Assembly (NCBI GenBank): GCA_036489395.1
Contig: DASXFW010000041.1
Span: 1 to 64,000 of the forward strand
Direction of reading: 5' to 3'
DNA: 64,000 bases
DNA from: JASHVB01 sp036489395
GTDB taxonomy: Bacteria > Pseudomonadota > Alphaproteobacteria > Acetobacterales > Acetobacteraceae
A model generated the notes under the pieces. The model was given only the letters and a program-made list of their open reading frames with translations, was not told where the DNA came from and made no database searches. How positions within the stretch are numbered: position 1 is the first letter of the stretch; each line of letters starts with the position of its first letter. The translations under genes were made by a program, and so were the position numbers. This document shows positions 7,321 to 16,043 of this stretch, one piece after another.

Positions 7321-9489
7321 TCAGCTACGCCCGCGCGACAACGCCTGGTTCCGCGCATGCGCTGGATCGCCGCCTGACAGCGCGCTTATCTGATCGAGCG
7401 CCGTCAGGTCCGTCAGGCACGCCAGCACTTCATTGGCCGGCATCGCTGCAAGCGCGTCTTCAACCGAATCCGCCGCCTCCAGCCGAGCCCGTGCGACGGC
7501 CAATGCGGGATCGATCCCTTCAGGCCCCGCGCGACGGGATGCGGGCAGCATCCGGCGATGCGCCGCAAGCAACAACGGATCGTGCAGCAGTCGGGCAACC
7601 CCGCGCGGCGCCGCAGCATCGTCAGCCTCGCACGCGTGGACGAGAGCCGCAGTCCGCAGCAGCACATCGGGCGGATGCGTCGCCTCGGGAACCTGCAGCA
7701 ATCCGCCGGCGCGGCCCGGCGCCGCGGTGATCGCAGCAAGCGGTATCGCCAATGCGAGGCCCAGCACGACCGGCAACATCCATAGCGCGAGCGACAGCGA
7801 CACCGCCCACGCGCTGCCGCCCAGCGCAAGGCCCAGCAGCGTATGCCAGCGATATTGGCGCGCGGTGACCCGGAGCGGGATGCTGCCGTCATCCCGGCGC
7901 TGCGCATTCCAGCCGGAATCCCGGCCGAGCAGGATGGCGATAAAATGTTGGGTCTGCGTCAGCATGACCACCGGCGCGACGAGGCCGGCGATGACCGTTT
8001 CGAACGCGATTCCGCCCAGCAGTCGCAGAACGCCGCCGCAGCCGCGCCGCAACGTGCGATTCAACGCGACCACGATGAAGCCCAGCAGTTTCGGTACCAG
8101 CAGCAGTGCCATGGTGCCGACGAACATCCACATGGCGCGGACTGGGTCGATCACCGGCCAGACGGGAAACAGCGAGCGCCCTGCTGGGAAATAGTTCGGC
8201 GGCACAAAGCGCGCCTGGATTGCGATCAGGATGCCAGACAGCAGGAATAACAGCCAAAGCGGCGCGGTGATGTAGGAGCCGATGCCGGTGAGGAGATGCA
8301 GGCGGCTGATCATGTGCAATCGTCGCGCCGGAAGCACGAGCGCGTGCTGCAAATTGCCCTGGCACCAACGGCGGTCGCGGATGGCAAGATCGGTCAGCGA
8401 CGGCGGCGATCCTTCGTAGCTGCCGACAAGAGCCGGCACCATGTACACCGCCCAGCCGGCACGGCGCAGCATCGCGGCCTCGACGAAATCGTGGCTGAGA
8501 ATGGGACCGCCGAACGGCTTTGGTCCTGGCAGTTCCGGCAATCCCGCGGCCGCGGCGAAGGCGCGCGTGCGGATGATGGCGTTGTGGCCCCAGTAATTAC
8601 CCTCGGCGCCGTGCCACCAGGCAATGCCGTGCGCGATCACCGGACCGTAGATGCGGCCGGCGAATTGCTGAAGGCGGGCGAACAGCGTGCGGCCGCCGGC
8701 GACGATCGGCAGGGTCTGGATCAGCCCGACCTCCGGATGACGTTCGATCGCATCGACCAGACTCAACAACGCCTCGCCGGACATGACGCTGTCGGCATCG
8801 AGGATCAGGAACTGCTGATAGGCGGCGCCGAAACGTGTAACCCAATCGGCGATGTTCCCTGCCTTCCGCGCCGTGTTGCGCAACCGGCGGCGATAGAAGA
8901 TGCGGCCATAGCCGTTCGTGCGTGCGCGCAAGGCAAGGAATGCGGCTTCCTCGTCGATCCACGTGTCCGGATCGGTGGTATCGCTGAGGACGAATGCATC
9001 GAACATGTCGGCTGCGACCCCGGTCGCCTGCACGGATTCCCAGGTTGCCTGCAAGCCCGCCATCACGCGGATCGGCGCTTCATTATACACCGGCATCAAC
9101 AGGGCAGTACGTGTTGTCGGCACGGCTGGATCGCGGCGCAGCAGCCGCGCACCACCGCCCGTTAGCAGCGATACGAAGCCGGCCAGCGCACTGGTGAACG
9201 ACAGCGCGATCCAGGCAAACAGCGCCGCGAACAGAATCAACATGACAACGGCCAACGGCGTAAGGCCGTTGACCGCCAGCACGCGATACATCTCGTGCAT
9301 TGCCACGATGGTAAGTACGACTGCTCCACCGATCACCACGAAGCGACGCGTGCCGATGAGACGCGGCGCGGAAGACAGACGACGCGGCGCTGCCGGCTTG
9401 CCGCGCAGCGACTGCGTCGGCATGTCCAGCGGGGCGGGATCGGGCAGCGACCCGATCACCCCCGGCGCATGATTCAGGACGCCGTCCAA
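7321..9489 (-). CDS. opgH: Glucans biosynthesis glucosyltransferase H
   Basis: Inner-membrane GT2-family enzyme of 722 residues that polymerises UDP-glucose into the beta-1,2 backbone of osmoregulated periplasmic glucans. Two N-terminal membrane helices precede the cytoplasmic catalytic domain, which carries LILDADSV (DxD, near residue 230) and RDRRWCQGN (the QxxRW-type product-binding motif). Five or six further helices follow. The length is shorter than E. coli OpgH, mainly at the N-terminus. The start overlaps the end of opgG by 16 bases on the same strand, so the two form one operon with opgG first. Confidence 0.93.
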   Translation of the reverse strand: MDGVLNHAPGVIGSLPDPAPLDMPTQSLRGKPAAPRRLSSAPRLIGTRRFVVIGGAVVLTIVAMHEMYRVLAVNGLTPLAVVMLILFAALFAWIALSFTSALAGFVSLLTGGGARLLRRDPAVPTTRTALLMPVYNEAPIRVMAGLQATWESVQATGVAADMFDAFVLSDTTDPDTWIDEEAAFLALRARTNGYGRIFYRRRLRNTARKAGNIADWVTRFGAAYQQFLILDADSVMSGEALLSLVDAIERHPEVGLIQTLPIVAGGRTLFARLQQFAGRIYGPVIAHGIAWWHGAEGNYWGHNAIIRTRAFAAAAGLPELPGPKPFGGPILSHDFVEAAMLRRAGWAVYMVPALVGSYEGSPPSLTDLAIRDRRWCQGNLQHALVLPARRLHMISRLHLLTGIGSYITAPLWLLFLLSGILIAIQARFVPPNYFPAGRSLFPVWPVIDPVRAMWMFVGTMALLLVPKLLGFIVVALNRTLRRGCGGVLRLLGGIAFETVIAGLVAPVVMLTQTQHFIAILLGRDSGWNAQRRDDGSIPLRVTARQYRWHTLLGLALGGSAWAVSLSLALWMLPVVLGLALAIPLAAITAAPGRAGGLLQVPEATHPPDVLLRTAALVHACEADDAAAPRGVARLLHDPLLLAAHRRMLPASRRAGPEGIDPALAVARARLEAADSVEDALAAMPANEVLACLTDLTALDQISALSGGDPAHARNQALSRGRS

Positions 9490-10997
9490 CGCGCGATCCA
9501 GGTTTCGGTCAGCGGCTGCTCGCCATCCATCATGCGCGCGTGCAGCTCGACCACTTTCTCATTGTTGGTGGCGAGTTGGATGCTGACACGCCAGCCATGG
9601 ATGTTGGGATTGCGCTCCGCCACCGCGCTGACGATCTTGCCCTTGTCGGTGCCGACATCGAGGGCGGGCGCCGCCGGTTTCGTCCACGCATCCAGTGGCG
9701 CGCCGGCGAAGTCGATGACGAACTGACGGTCGGTGCCGTTCCACGCCAGGCCGGCGCGGGTCTGCACGACATGCGCGACCGGCCCGGGGTGCGGATCGGT
9801 CCAGCACCAGTGCATCCGGTACGCCAGCTTGTTCTCGCTCTTCGCCTTCAGCGGATCGTGTGGGCGCCAGAATGCGACAATGTTGTCGTTGACCTCTTTG
9901 TTGGATGGGATTTCCACGAGCTCTACGACGCCCGGGCCCCAATTGCCTTGCGGCTCGATCCACAGCGACGGACGCTTTTCGTAATGGGCTTCCAGGTCCT
10001 GGTAGTAAACGAACTCGCGCGGGCTCTGCATCAAGCCGAAACCACGCGGCCCGACATCCGAGAATGAGCTGATCTGCAAAGCATGCGGATTGATCAGCGG
10101 GCGCCAGATGCGCTGGTCCTGGCCGGTGTGCAGCGCGAGGCCGCCGGAATCGTGCACTGCGGCGCGCCAGTCATCCGCGTTGGCATGATCGTTGGCGCCG
10201 AAGAAGAACATGCTGGTCAGCGGCGCGAGACCGACGGTGGGCATATCGACGCGCGGATAGATCGCGCACTGCGTATCGAAGATCGTATCCTGTCCAGGAG
10301 CGATGACGAAGCGAAACGCGCCGGCGCAGCTCTTGCTGTCGAGCAGCGCATGCACCGTCATCGCGTTCGCGCCCTTCGCCGGCTGCTCCAGCCAGAAGGT
10401 GCGGAAGACGGGAAATTCCTCGCCCGAGGATTCGGCCGTGTTGATCGCCAGGCCGCGCGCCGACAGGCCATAACCCTGCCCGCGTGCCAGCGCACGAAAA
10501 TAGGACGCGCCGAGGAACGCGCAGACCTCGTCAAAATAGTCCAATCGGTTCAACGGAAAGTGCAAACGAAATCCGGCATAGCCAATATCGCCGCTTGGGG
10601 GTTGCAGCTTGCCGAAAATGAACAGCGTCGGATTGTACTGAATAGGCTGAGCCTGGCCGTTGACGACCTGAAACAGATCGACGCGGTCCTTGTACAGGAA
10701 GCCGCGGTGGAAAAGCTGCACGTTGAAATTCAGCCCCTGCCCGCCCCACAGCGCATGGTCCGGATTGAACCGGATCGAGCGGTATTGCGAATAGCTCAGT
10801 TTCTCCAGCGCCGACGGCAGCGTGGTATCGGGCGGCTTGAACGGCTGCGACGCAAGCTGCTTTGCCAGGCCTCGGACGGTGTCCGCATTGAAAGGTGTGG
10901 GCGGCGCGGGCACGTTCGCGGCGGACGCACCGCTGTTGAGCGCCAACACCAATGGCACAGACGCACCCGTGCGCAACAGCTCGCGACGCAGCACCAC
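9474..10997 (-). CDS. opgG: Periplasmic glucan biosynthesis protein, MdoG/OpgG family (OpgG or OpgD)
   Basis: A 507-residue exported protein of the MdoG family, needed for release or branching of periplasmic glucans made by OpgH. The N-terminus has a twin-arginine-like motif (LRRELLRTG) before a hydrophobic stretch ending in ASA, which is more typical of OpgD than OpgG. The body shows family blocks such as YSQYRSIRFNPDHALW and the C-terminal domain with WIEPQGNWG. It is the first gene of the opgG-opgH pair. Assignment to OpgG or OpgD is not certain from sequence alone. Confidence 0.88.
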   Translation of the reverse strand: MVLRRELLRTGASVPLVLALNSGASAANVPAPPTPFNADTVRGLAKQLASQPFKPPDTTLPSALEKLSYSQYRSIRFNPDHALWGGQGLNFNVQLFHRGFLYKDRVDLFQVVNGQAQPIQYNPTLFIFGKLQPPSGDIGYAGFRLHFPLNRLDYFDEVCAFLGASYFRALARGQGYGLSARGLAINTAESSGEEFPVFRTFWLEQPAKGANAMTVHALLDSKSCAGAFRFVIAPGQDTIFDTQCAIYPRVDMPTVGLAPLTSMFFFGANDHANADDWRAAVHDSGGLALHTGQDQRIWRPLINPHALQISSFSDVGPRGFGLMQSPREFVYYQDLEAHYEKRPSLWIEPQGNWGPGVVELVEIPSNKEVNDNIVAFWRPHDPLKAKSENKLAYRMHWCWTDPHPGPVAHVVQTRAGLAWNGTDRQFVIDFAGAPLDAWTKPAAPALDVGTDKGKIVSAVAERNPNIHGWRVSIQLATNNEKVVELHARMMDGEQPLTETWIARWTAS

Positions 10998-11125
10998 GAC
11001 CTCCGGTTCCTGATTCGCCGGCAGTCAGCGGCAGGAACACGGCAACATCGTGCAGAACGGCGGGGTATCACCGGAATTTGCGCGCGAATCATCTCGCTGC
11101 CGCACGAAAGCGGGCGGCGCCGCCG

Positions 11126-11707
11126 CTACATCAGCTTCACGATCACGAAGCCACCGACGATTCCCACGGCCAAAGCGCTGGTGACCAGCATAAGCCAACG
11201 TTCGATGAACGCACGCGCCTGCGCGCCGAAGAACCGCAGGATTGTCGCAACGATGAAGAACCGCGCGCCACGTGTTGCCAGGCTGGCGGCCATGAACACC
11301 CAGAAATCAAATTTCGCGGCGCCGGATGCGATGGTGACAAGCTTGTACGGAATCGGCGTCAGTCCCTTGATCAGGATGACCCAGAGCCCCCACTGCGCGT
11401 ACCAACGTTGGAATGCGCCCAGCGGATCGTTGCCGAACAGGATGTGAGCGAAGCCCGTGGTCATCAGGGCATCGAAGATGTAGTAGCCGATCGCATAGCC
11501 CAGCGCGCCGCCGGTGACGCTGGCGACCGTGCAGATGGCGGCGTACTCCCAGGCGCGCCGCGGCTTCGCGAGGCCCATGAACAGCAGCAGCACGTCGGGT
11601 GGGACGGGGAAGAAGCTCGCCTCGGCGAAAGCGACGGCGGCGAGCCACCACCGCGCGTGCCGGGAGCCGGCCAGCGCCAGGGTGCGAGCATAGAGCGTCT
11701 GAAGCAT
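11126..11707 (-). CDS. DedA/YqaA-family membrane protein
   Basis: This 193-residue integral membrane protein has the DedA/SNARE-associated (VTT) fold of the shorter YqaA branch: an N-terminal FAEASFFPVPPDVLLL re-entrant segment, a central GYYIFDALMTTGF region, and LIKGLTPIPYKLVTIASGAAKFDF. Members of this superfamily act in membrane lipid (undecaprenyl-phosphate or phospholipid) handling; the precise substrate here is unknown. It is divergent from the ThDP enzyme, with about 120 bases between. Confidence 0.88.
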   Translation of the reverse strand: MLQTLYARTLALAGSRHARWWLAAVAFAEASFFPVPPDVLLLFMGLAKPRRAWEYAAICTVASVTGGALGYAIGYYIFDALMTTGFAHILFGNDPLGAFQRWYAQWGLWVILIKGLTPIPYKLVTIASGAAKFDFWVFMAASLATRGARFFIVATILRFFGAQARAFIERWLMLVTSALAVGIVGGFVIVKLM

Positions 11708-11826
11708 GCGGCCTCTTACCAGGGTGCGGCGATCTGGTCACTGCCGAAAGGCGGCCGTATCGTCCGGGCCGATCTGCTGAACGCCGCGCCCATGCGCAGC
11801 CACCAATACGAGGAGACGTTCCCGAT

Positions 11827-13509
11827 ATGACCCGCACTGTCGCCCGCCTGCTGGCGGAGAGTTTGGAAGCGCACGATGTGGACCAGATCTTCTGCGTGCC
11901 GGGCGAGAGCTATGTCGGATTCACCAGCGCGGTGCTGCAACGGAACACGATCCGCATGGTGGTGTGCCGGCATGAGGGCGGCGCGGGCTACATGGCGGTG
12001 GCCGATGGGCGGCTGCGCAATCGCGCCGGCTGCTGCATCGTGTCGCGCGGGCCGGGGCTGTCCAATGCGATGGTGTCGTTGCACTCGGCGTTTCATGACG
12101 CGACGCCGATGGTGATGCTGGTCGGCCAGGTGGAGCGCAAGGATTTCGGCCGCATGGCGCTGCAAGAGCAAAATTACAGCCGGCTGCTGGCGGACGTGAC
12201 GAAGCTGGTGATCGAGGTGAACGAGCCGGAGCAGGCCTCGGAAGCCATTGCGCGGGCGTTCCATACGGCGGAGAGCGGCACGCCTGGCCCGGTCGCGGTG
12301 ATCCTGCCGGAGGACATCTTCGACGACGAGACCGATGTTGAACCAGATGCGCCGCGTCCGCGCGCTCTGGCGGGGCCGCGTGCGGCGGATCTCGATCGGC
12401 TGGCGGACATGCTGGCGAAGGCAGAACGCCCGCTGGTGCTGGTCGGCGGCGAGATGCTGCATTGCGCGTTATATGATGACTCGGTGTATGGCGACCTGCG
12501 GCGGTTCGCCGAGCAATGGGTCCTGCCGATCTGCCCCACACATCGCCGGCCGACGTTGTTCGACGCGCGGCATCCGAACTACGGCGGCTACGTGGGCATC
12601 CGCGTGCCGCGCGAGCTGATCACGGAAATGAAGCAGGCCGACCTGATGGTTGCGCTGGGGGAGCGGCTGACCGATACGGTATCGCAATCCTATTCGTTCC
12701 CCGCTGCACCGCAGCCGCAGCTTCCGCTGGTGCATGTGTGGCCGGACCCCAATGAAGTTGGCCGCGTGTTTCGCCCCGATCTGGGCATCGCCGCCGATCC
12801 GCACGAGGTGCTGAAGGCGCTGCTGGCGCGTGGCACTCCCGACGGTGCGGCGAAGCGCAAGGGCTGGGTGGACCGGTTGCACTCGATCCATCGCGCGCTG
12901 CTGGAAAAGACGTGGGAGCCGACGAGTGACGGCGTGAATTTCGCGGCAATCGTCTGCGAGGTGGACAAGCACCTGGCACCAGATGCGACGGTCACATCCG
13001 ACGCGGGGAATTTCGGGTCGTTCATTCACCGCTACATCGGGTTCAAGCCGGGACAGGTGTTTCTGTCGTCAATTGTCGGCGCGATGGGCTCGGGCATGCC
13101 GATGGCGGTCGCCGCGACATTGCGTCGGCCTGGCACCCAGGTGGTCGCGTTCATGGGTGACGGCGGCGCGCTGATGATGGGCAACGAGATCGCAACGGCC
13201 TGCCAGTACGGCGGCAACCCGATCATGGTGATCTCCGACAACGGGATGTACGGCACGATCGGCATGCACAGCTACGTGCGCTATCCGGACCGCCCGTTCA
13301 TGGGCGGCACGAAGCTGACCAATCCGGATTTCGCAGCCTGGGCGCGGTCATTCGGCGCGGAGGGGATTACGATCCGCGATGAGAATGAAGTCGCCGACGG
13401 CATCGCGCGCGCGTTCGCGGTGAAGACGAAGCCGGTGGTGGTGCACTGCCTGACGTCCGCCATTCAGATGAGCGCGTGGCGGCGGTATCAGGGCGAGACG
13501 CTGCCGTAA
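11827..13509 (+). CDS. Thiamine diphosphate-dependent enzyme, acetolactate synthase-like
   Basis: A 560-residue protein with the three-domain layout of the ThDP enzyme superfamily. E50 in CRHEGGAGYMA is the conserved glutamate activating the cofactor. The GDGGALMMGNEI...ISDN stretch from about residue 443 is the ThDP/Mg2+ motif (GDG...N). It resembles acetolactate synthase large subunits and decarboxylases, but no regulatory small subunit (IlvH) is adjacent, so it is probably a catabolic 2-keto acid decarboxylase or carboligase, not the biosynthetic enzyme. The ATG at 11827 has a GAGGAG site upstream; an open frame of 76 codons before it is not coding. Confidence 0.88.
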   Translation: MTRTVARLLAESLEAHDVDQIFCVPGESYVGFTSAVLQRNTIRMVVCRHEGGAGYMAVADGRLRNRAGCCIVSRGPGLSNAMVSLHSAFHDATPMVMLVGQVERKDFGRMALQEQNYSRLLADVTKLVIEVNEPEQASEAIARAFHTAESGTPGPVAVILPEDIFDDETDVEPDAPRPRALAGPRAADLDRLADMLAKAERPLVLVGGEMLHCALYDDSVYGDLRRFAEQWVLPICPTHRRPTLFDARHPNYGGYVGIRVPRELITEMKQADLMVALGERLTDTVSQSYSFPAAPQPQLPLVHVWPDPNEVGRVFRPDLGIAADPHEVLKALLARGTPDGAAKRKGWVDRLHSIHRALLEKTWEPTSDGVNFAAIVCEVDKHLAPDATVTSDAGNFGSFIHRYIGFKPGQVFLSSIVGAMGSGMPMAVAATLRRPGTQVVAFMGDGGALMMGNEIATACQYGGNPIMVISDNGMYGTIGMHSYVRYPDRPFMGGTKLTNPDFAAWARSFGAEGITIRDENEVADGIARAFAVKTKPVVVHCLTSAIQMSAWRRYQGETLP

Positions 13510-13516
13510 CGGCCTA

Positions 13517-13610
13517 CGTGTCATGGCCGGTGGAGGCCGGCCACCCACGACTATAGCGCGGTCGCGCTGGGGAGACGTGGGGTGACCGGGGCAAGCCCGG
13601 TCATGACACG
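13517..13610. repeat. Palindromic intergenic repeat (TGTCATGGCCGG family)
   Basis: Arms CGTGTCATGGCCGG (13517-13530) and CCGGTCATGACACG (13597-13610) are near-perfect reverse complements. Inner sub-palindromes GGCCGGCC and CCGGGGCAAGCCCGG lie between. The same left-hand unit (TGTCATGGCCGG...GGCCGGCCACCCACG) recurs at 62338-62370. The repeat separates the convergent ThDP-enzyme and MFS genes. Confidence 0.7.
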
Positions 13611-13641
13611 GGCGGAATGCAGGCCGGCGCTGCGTCCCTTC

Positions 13642-14952
13642 TCACTCGGACGTACCCGGCGCATAGGCCACCGCCACGACGCTGCTCACCGGCACACGCC
13701 CCGCAAGCGGCACCAGCAGCCCCGCCAGCAATACCAACCCTCCCATGACAAGCATCGGCATTTCATAATTCCCCGTTGCATCGCGCAGAACGCCGACAAG
13801 CTGCGGCGCGACATAGCCGGAGATATTCCCCACGGCATTGATCAGCGCGATGCCGGCCGCCGCCGCGGCGGTGCCGAGAAATGCCGTAGGCAGGTTCCAG
13901 AACACCGGCAGCGATGCGGAGATTCCGAAGCTCGCCAGGCAGAACGCGGCAATCGTCAGCACTGGACTGATGCGCATGCGAATCCCCGCCAGGATCAGGC
14001 CTGTTCCACCAATCAGACACGGAACGATCAGATGCCAGATACGTTCGCCGCTATGGTCGGAGCTGCGCGACACCACGACCATCCCCGTCACGCCGGCAAT
14101 CGCCGTCAGCGACACGAGATACCCGACGGTGATGTTGCTATAGCCCAGGCTCTTGAGCATCAGCGGCAGGAAATACGCCTTGCCGTACACACCAAATCCC
14201 ACCAGCACATAGACCAGCATCAGCACGACGATGGTCGGTGAAAGAGCAGCACGCGCGAAGGCCAGATGCTTGCCGCGTGCGACTTCGCGTTCCTCCGCCA
14301 GCGTCGTCTCCAGCCATGCACGTTCATCGGTCGTCAGCCACGCCGCATCGGCGGGCTTATCGCGCAGCAGCAGCATGCAGCCGATGGCGAACAGAATGGC
14401 CGGCACGCCCTCGGCGAGGAAGATCCATTGCCAGCCGGCGAGGCCGAGCGTGCCATTCAGGCCGAGCAGGTAGCCGGCAATCGGGCCGCCGATGATGCCG
14501 GCAGACGCACCAAATGCGTAGAACACGCCCATCGCCTTGCCGCGATGGCGCGACGGGAACCACCGGGTCATGAAGAATGTGACCCCGGGGAAGAAGCCGG
14601 CTTCCGCCGTGCCAAGCAGGAACCGTACGATCACAAAGCCGACGACGCCGTGCACGAGTGCCATGCAGGTGGAACACACGCCCCACAGCAGCATGATGGA
14701 CATGATCCAGCGGCGCGCGCCGACGCGTTCCAGCACCATGTTCGCGGGGACCTGGAACAACACGTAGCTCCAGAAGAACGCGCCCGCGCCGAGGCCGTAT
14801 GCCGTGGCAGTGAAGCCCAGCTCCTTGTTCATCGTCAGTGCGGCGAAGGAGATGTTGAATCGATCCAGGATATTGATCAGGTAGGCCAGGCTCACGAAAG
14901 GCACGAGGTGCCACGCAACCTTGCGCATGACGGAGGTCTCGAGACTGGTCAT
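13642..14952 (-). CDS. MFS transporter, anion:cation symporter (sugar-acid) family
   Basis: A 436-residue, 12-helix major facilitator of the ACS type (relatives of D-galactonate, glucarate and phthalate permeases). The first helix has LINILDRFNISFAALTMN and the 2-3 loop VLERVGARRWI, both family signatures. I set the start at the ATG at 14952 because GGGAGGA lies 9 bases upstream and the protein then begins just before helix 1; the frame extends 22 codons further without support. It is divergent from the racemase-family gene, sharing a 136-base intergenic region, which suggests a joint role in uptake and use of a small carboxylate. Confidence 0.9.
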   Translation of the reverse strand: MTSLETSVMRKVAWHLVPFVSLAYLINILDRFNISFAALTMNKELGFTATAYGLGAGAFFWSYVLFQVPANMVLERVGARRWIMSIMLLWGVCSTCMALVHGVVGFVIVRFLLGTAEAGFFPGVTFFMTRWFPSRHRGKAMGVFYAFGASAGIIGGPIAGYLLGLNGTLGLAGWQWIFLAEGVPAILFAIGCMLLLRDKPADAAWLTTDERAWLETTLAEEREVARGKHLAFARAALSPTIVVLMLVYVLVGFGVYGKAYFLPLMLKSLGYSNITVGYLVSLTAIAGVTGMVVVSRSSDHSGERIWHLIVPCLIGGTGLILAGIRMRISPVLTIAAFCLASFGISASLPVFWNLPTAFLGTAAAAAGIALINAVGNISGYVAPQLVGVLRDATGNYEMPMLVMGGLVLLAGLLVPLAGRVPVSSVVAVAYAPGTSE

Positions 14953-15088
14953 CGTCGCATCCTCCCACAGCGGGCTCTGCGGCCCGGATGTCGTCGAGCC
15001 TAGCATGACAATCCGCAATCGCCACGGCTGGTATCGCTAGCAGTTGCGTGCAACATTTCGCGCCAACCGGAGAAGCGGACCCCAGGAC

Positions 15089-15754
15089 ATGCGCATCGCT
15101 CTGATCCACGCGCTGACTCATTCCATGCCGGCCATCGTTGCCACGTTCGGGCGGCTGTGGCCGGACGCGCAGCTTGCCAACCTGCTGGATGACTCGCTAT
15201 CGGCTGACCTGGCGCGCGACGGCGCGCTGACACCGGCAATGACCGAGCGATTTCTCACCCTCGCCCGCTACAGCCGGCGCAACGGTGCAGACGCAATACT
15301 GTTCACGTGCTCTGCCTTCGGTCCTTGCATCGAGGCCTGCGTGCGCGAGCTCGTGCCCATGCCCGTGCTGAAGCCGAACGAGGCGATGATCGAGGAAGCG
15401 GCGGCCCTGGCCGGCGCGACCGGGCGGGTCGGCTTGTTGGTGACGTTCGCTCCAACACTCGCTTCAATGCCGGCGGAATTTGCCGCGGTCGCACCCGGAA
15501 TCACCGTTGTGCCGTGTTTGGCAATAGGGGCGCTCGCGGCGCTGGACCGCGGCGATGCGGCAGAACATGATCGCGCCGCCGCGCGGGCCGCGGCGGCATT
15601 GCGTGACTGCGACGTGATCGTGCTGGGCCAGTTCAGCCTGGCGCGCGCGGCCCAAGCCGTGGCTGAGGCGACTGGAAAAACCGTGCTTACCACACCGGAT
15701 TCCGCCGTTCGTAAACTGCAGCGCCTGCTTTCTCCCGCAGCAAAGGCAGCATGA
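15089..15754 (+). CDS. Aspartate/glutamate racemase superfamily protein
   Basis: A 221-residue protein with the two-domain Asp/Glu/hydantoin racemase fold. The N-terminal catalytic cysteine is C74 in ILFTCSAFG. Where racemases carry a second catalytic cysteine (VLGC-type motif), this protein reads VLGQFSLA with Q181. The only other candidate, C143, lies in a different strand. A true two-base racemase mechanism is therefore doubtful; a decarboxylase, isomerase or lyase of the same fold is possible. The ATG at 15089 is preferred over an upstream in-frame start because MRIALIHALTHSMP is the family N-terminus. Confidence 0.82.
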   Translation: MRIALIHALTHSMPAIVATFGRLWPDAQLANLLDDSLSADLARDGALTPAMTERFLTLARYSRRNGADAILFTCSAFGPCIEACVRELVPMPVLKPNEAMIEEAAALAGATGRVGLLVTFAPTLASMPAEFAAVAPGITVVPCLAIGALAALDRGDAAEHDRAAARAAAALRDCDVIVLGQFSLARAAQAVAEATGKTVLTTPDSAVRKLQRLLSPAAKAA

Positions 15755-15755
15755 C

Positions 15756-16043
15756 ATGGACCTGACCGAATTTCGCAACAGCACAGAACAAGCGAACCCG
15801 CCCGAGGGCATGGGCTTCGCACTGCGCACCTTATGGTGGGACGCCAAAGGCGACTGGCAGCGCGCGCATGCCTGCGCGCAGCAGGACCGCACGCAGACCG
15901 GTTCCAGCGTGCACGCCTACCTGCATCGCAAGGAAGGCGACATGTCCAACGCCGCCGGCTGGTACAACAGCGCCGGCCGCGCCCAGCCCGCCGGCACGTT
16001 GGAAGAGGAGTGGGAAATGTTGGCGCGGCAACTGCTTGCATGA
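15756..16043 (+). CDS. Small conserved hypothetical protein
   Basis: A 95-residue soluble acidic protein with no signal peptide or membrane helix. It is rich in Trp and Ala (ALRTLWWDAKGDWQRAHACAQQD, AYLHRKEGDMSNAAGWYNSAGR) and the helix pattern resembles one and a half TPR-like hairpins. I do not recognise a function. It starts one base after the racemase-family stop and its own stop overlaps the VanZ-like gene start (ATGA), so all three are probably translated from one message. Confidence 0.75.
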   Translation: MDLTEFRNSTEQANPPEGMGFALRTLWWDAKGDWQRAHACAQQDRTQTGSSVHAYLHRKEGDMSNAAGWYNSAGRAQPAGTLEEEWEMLARQLLA

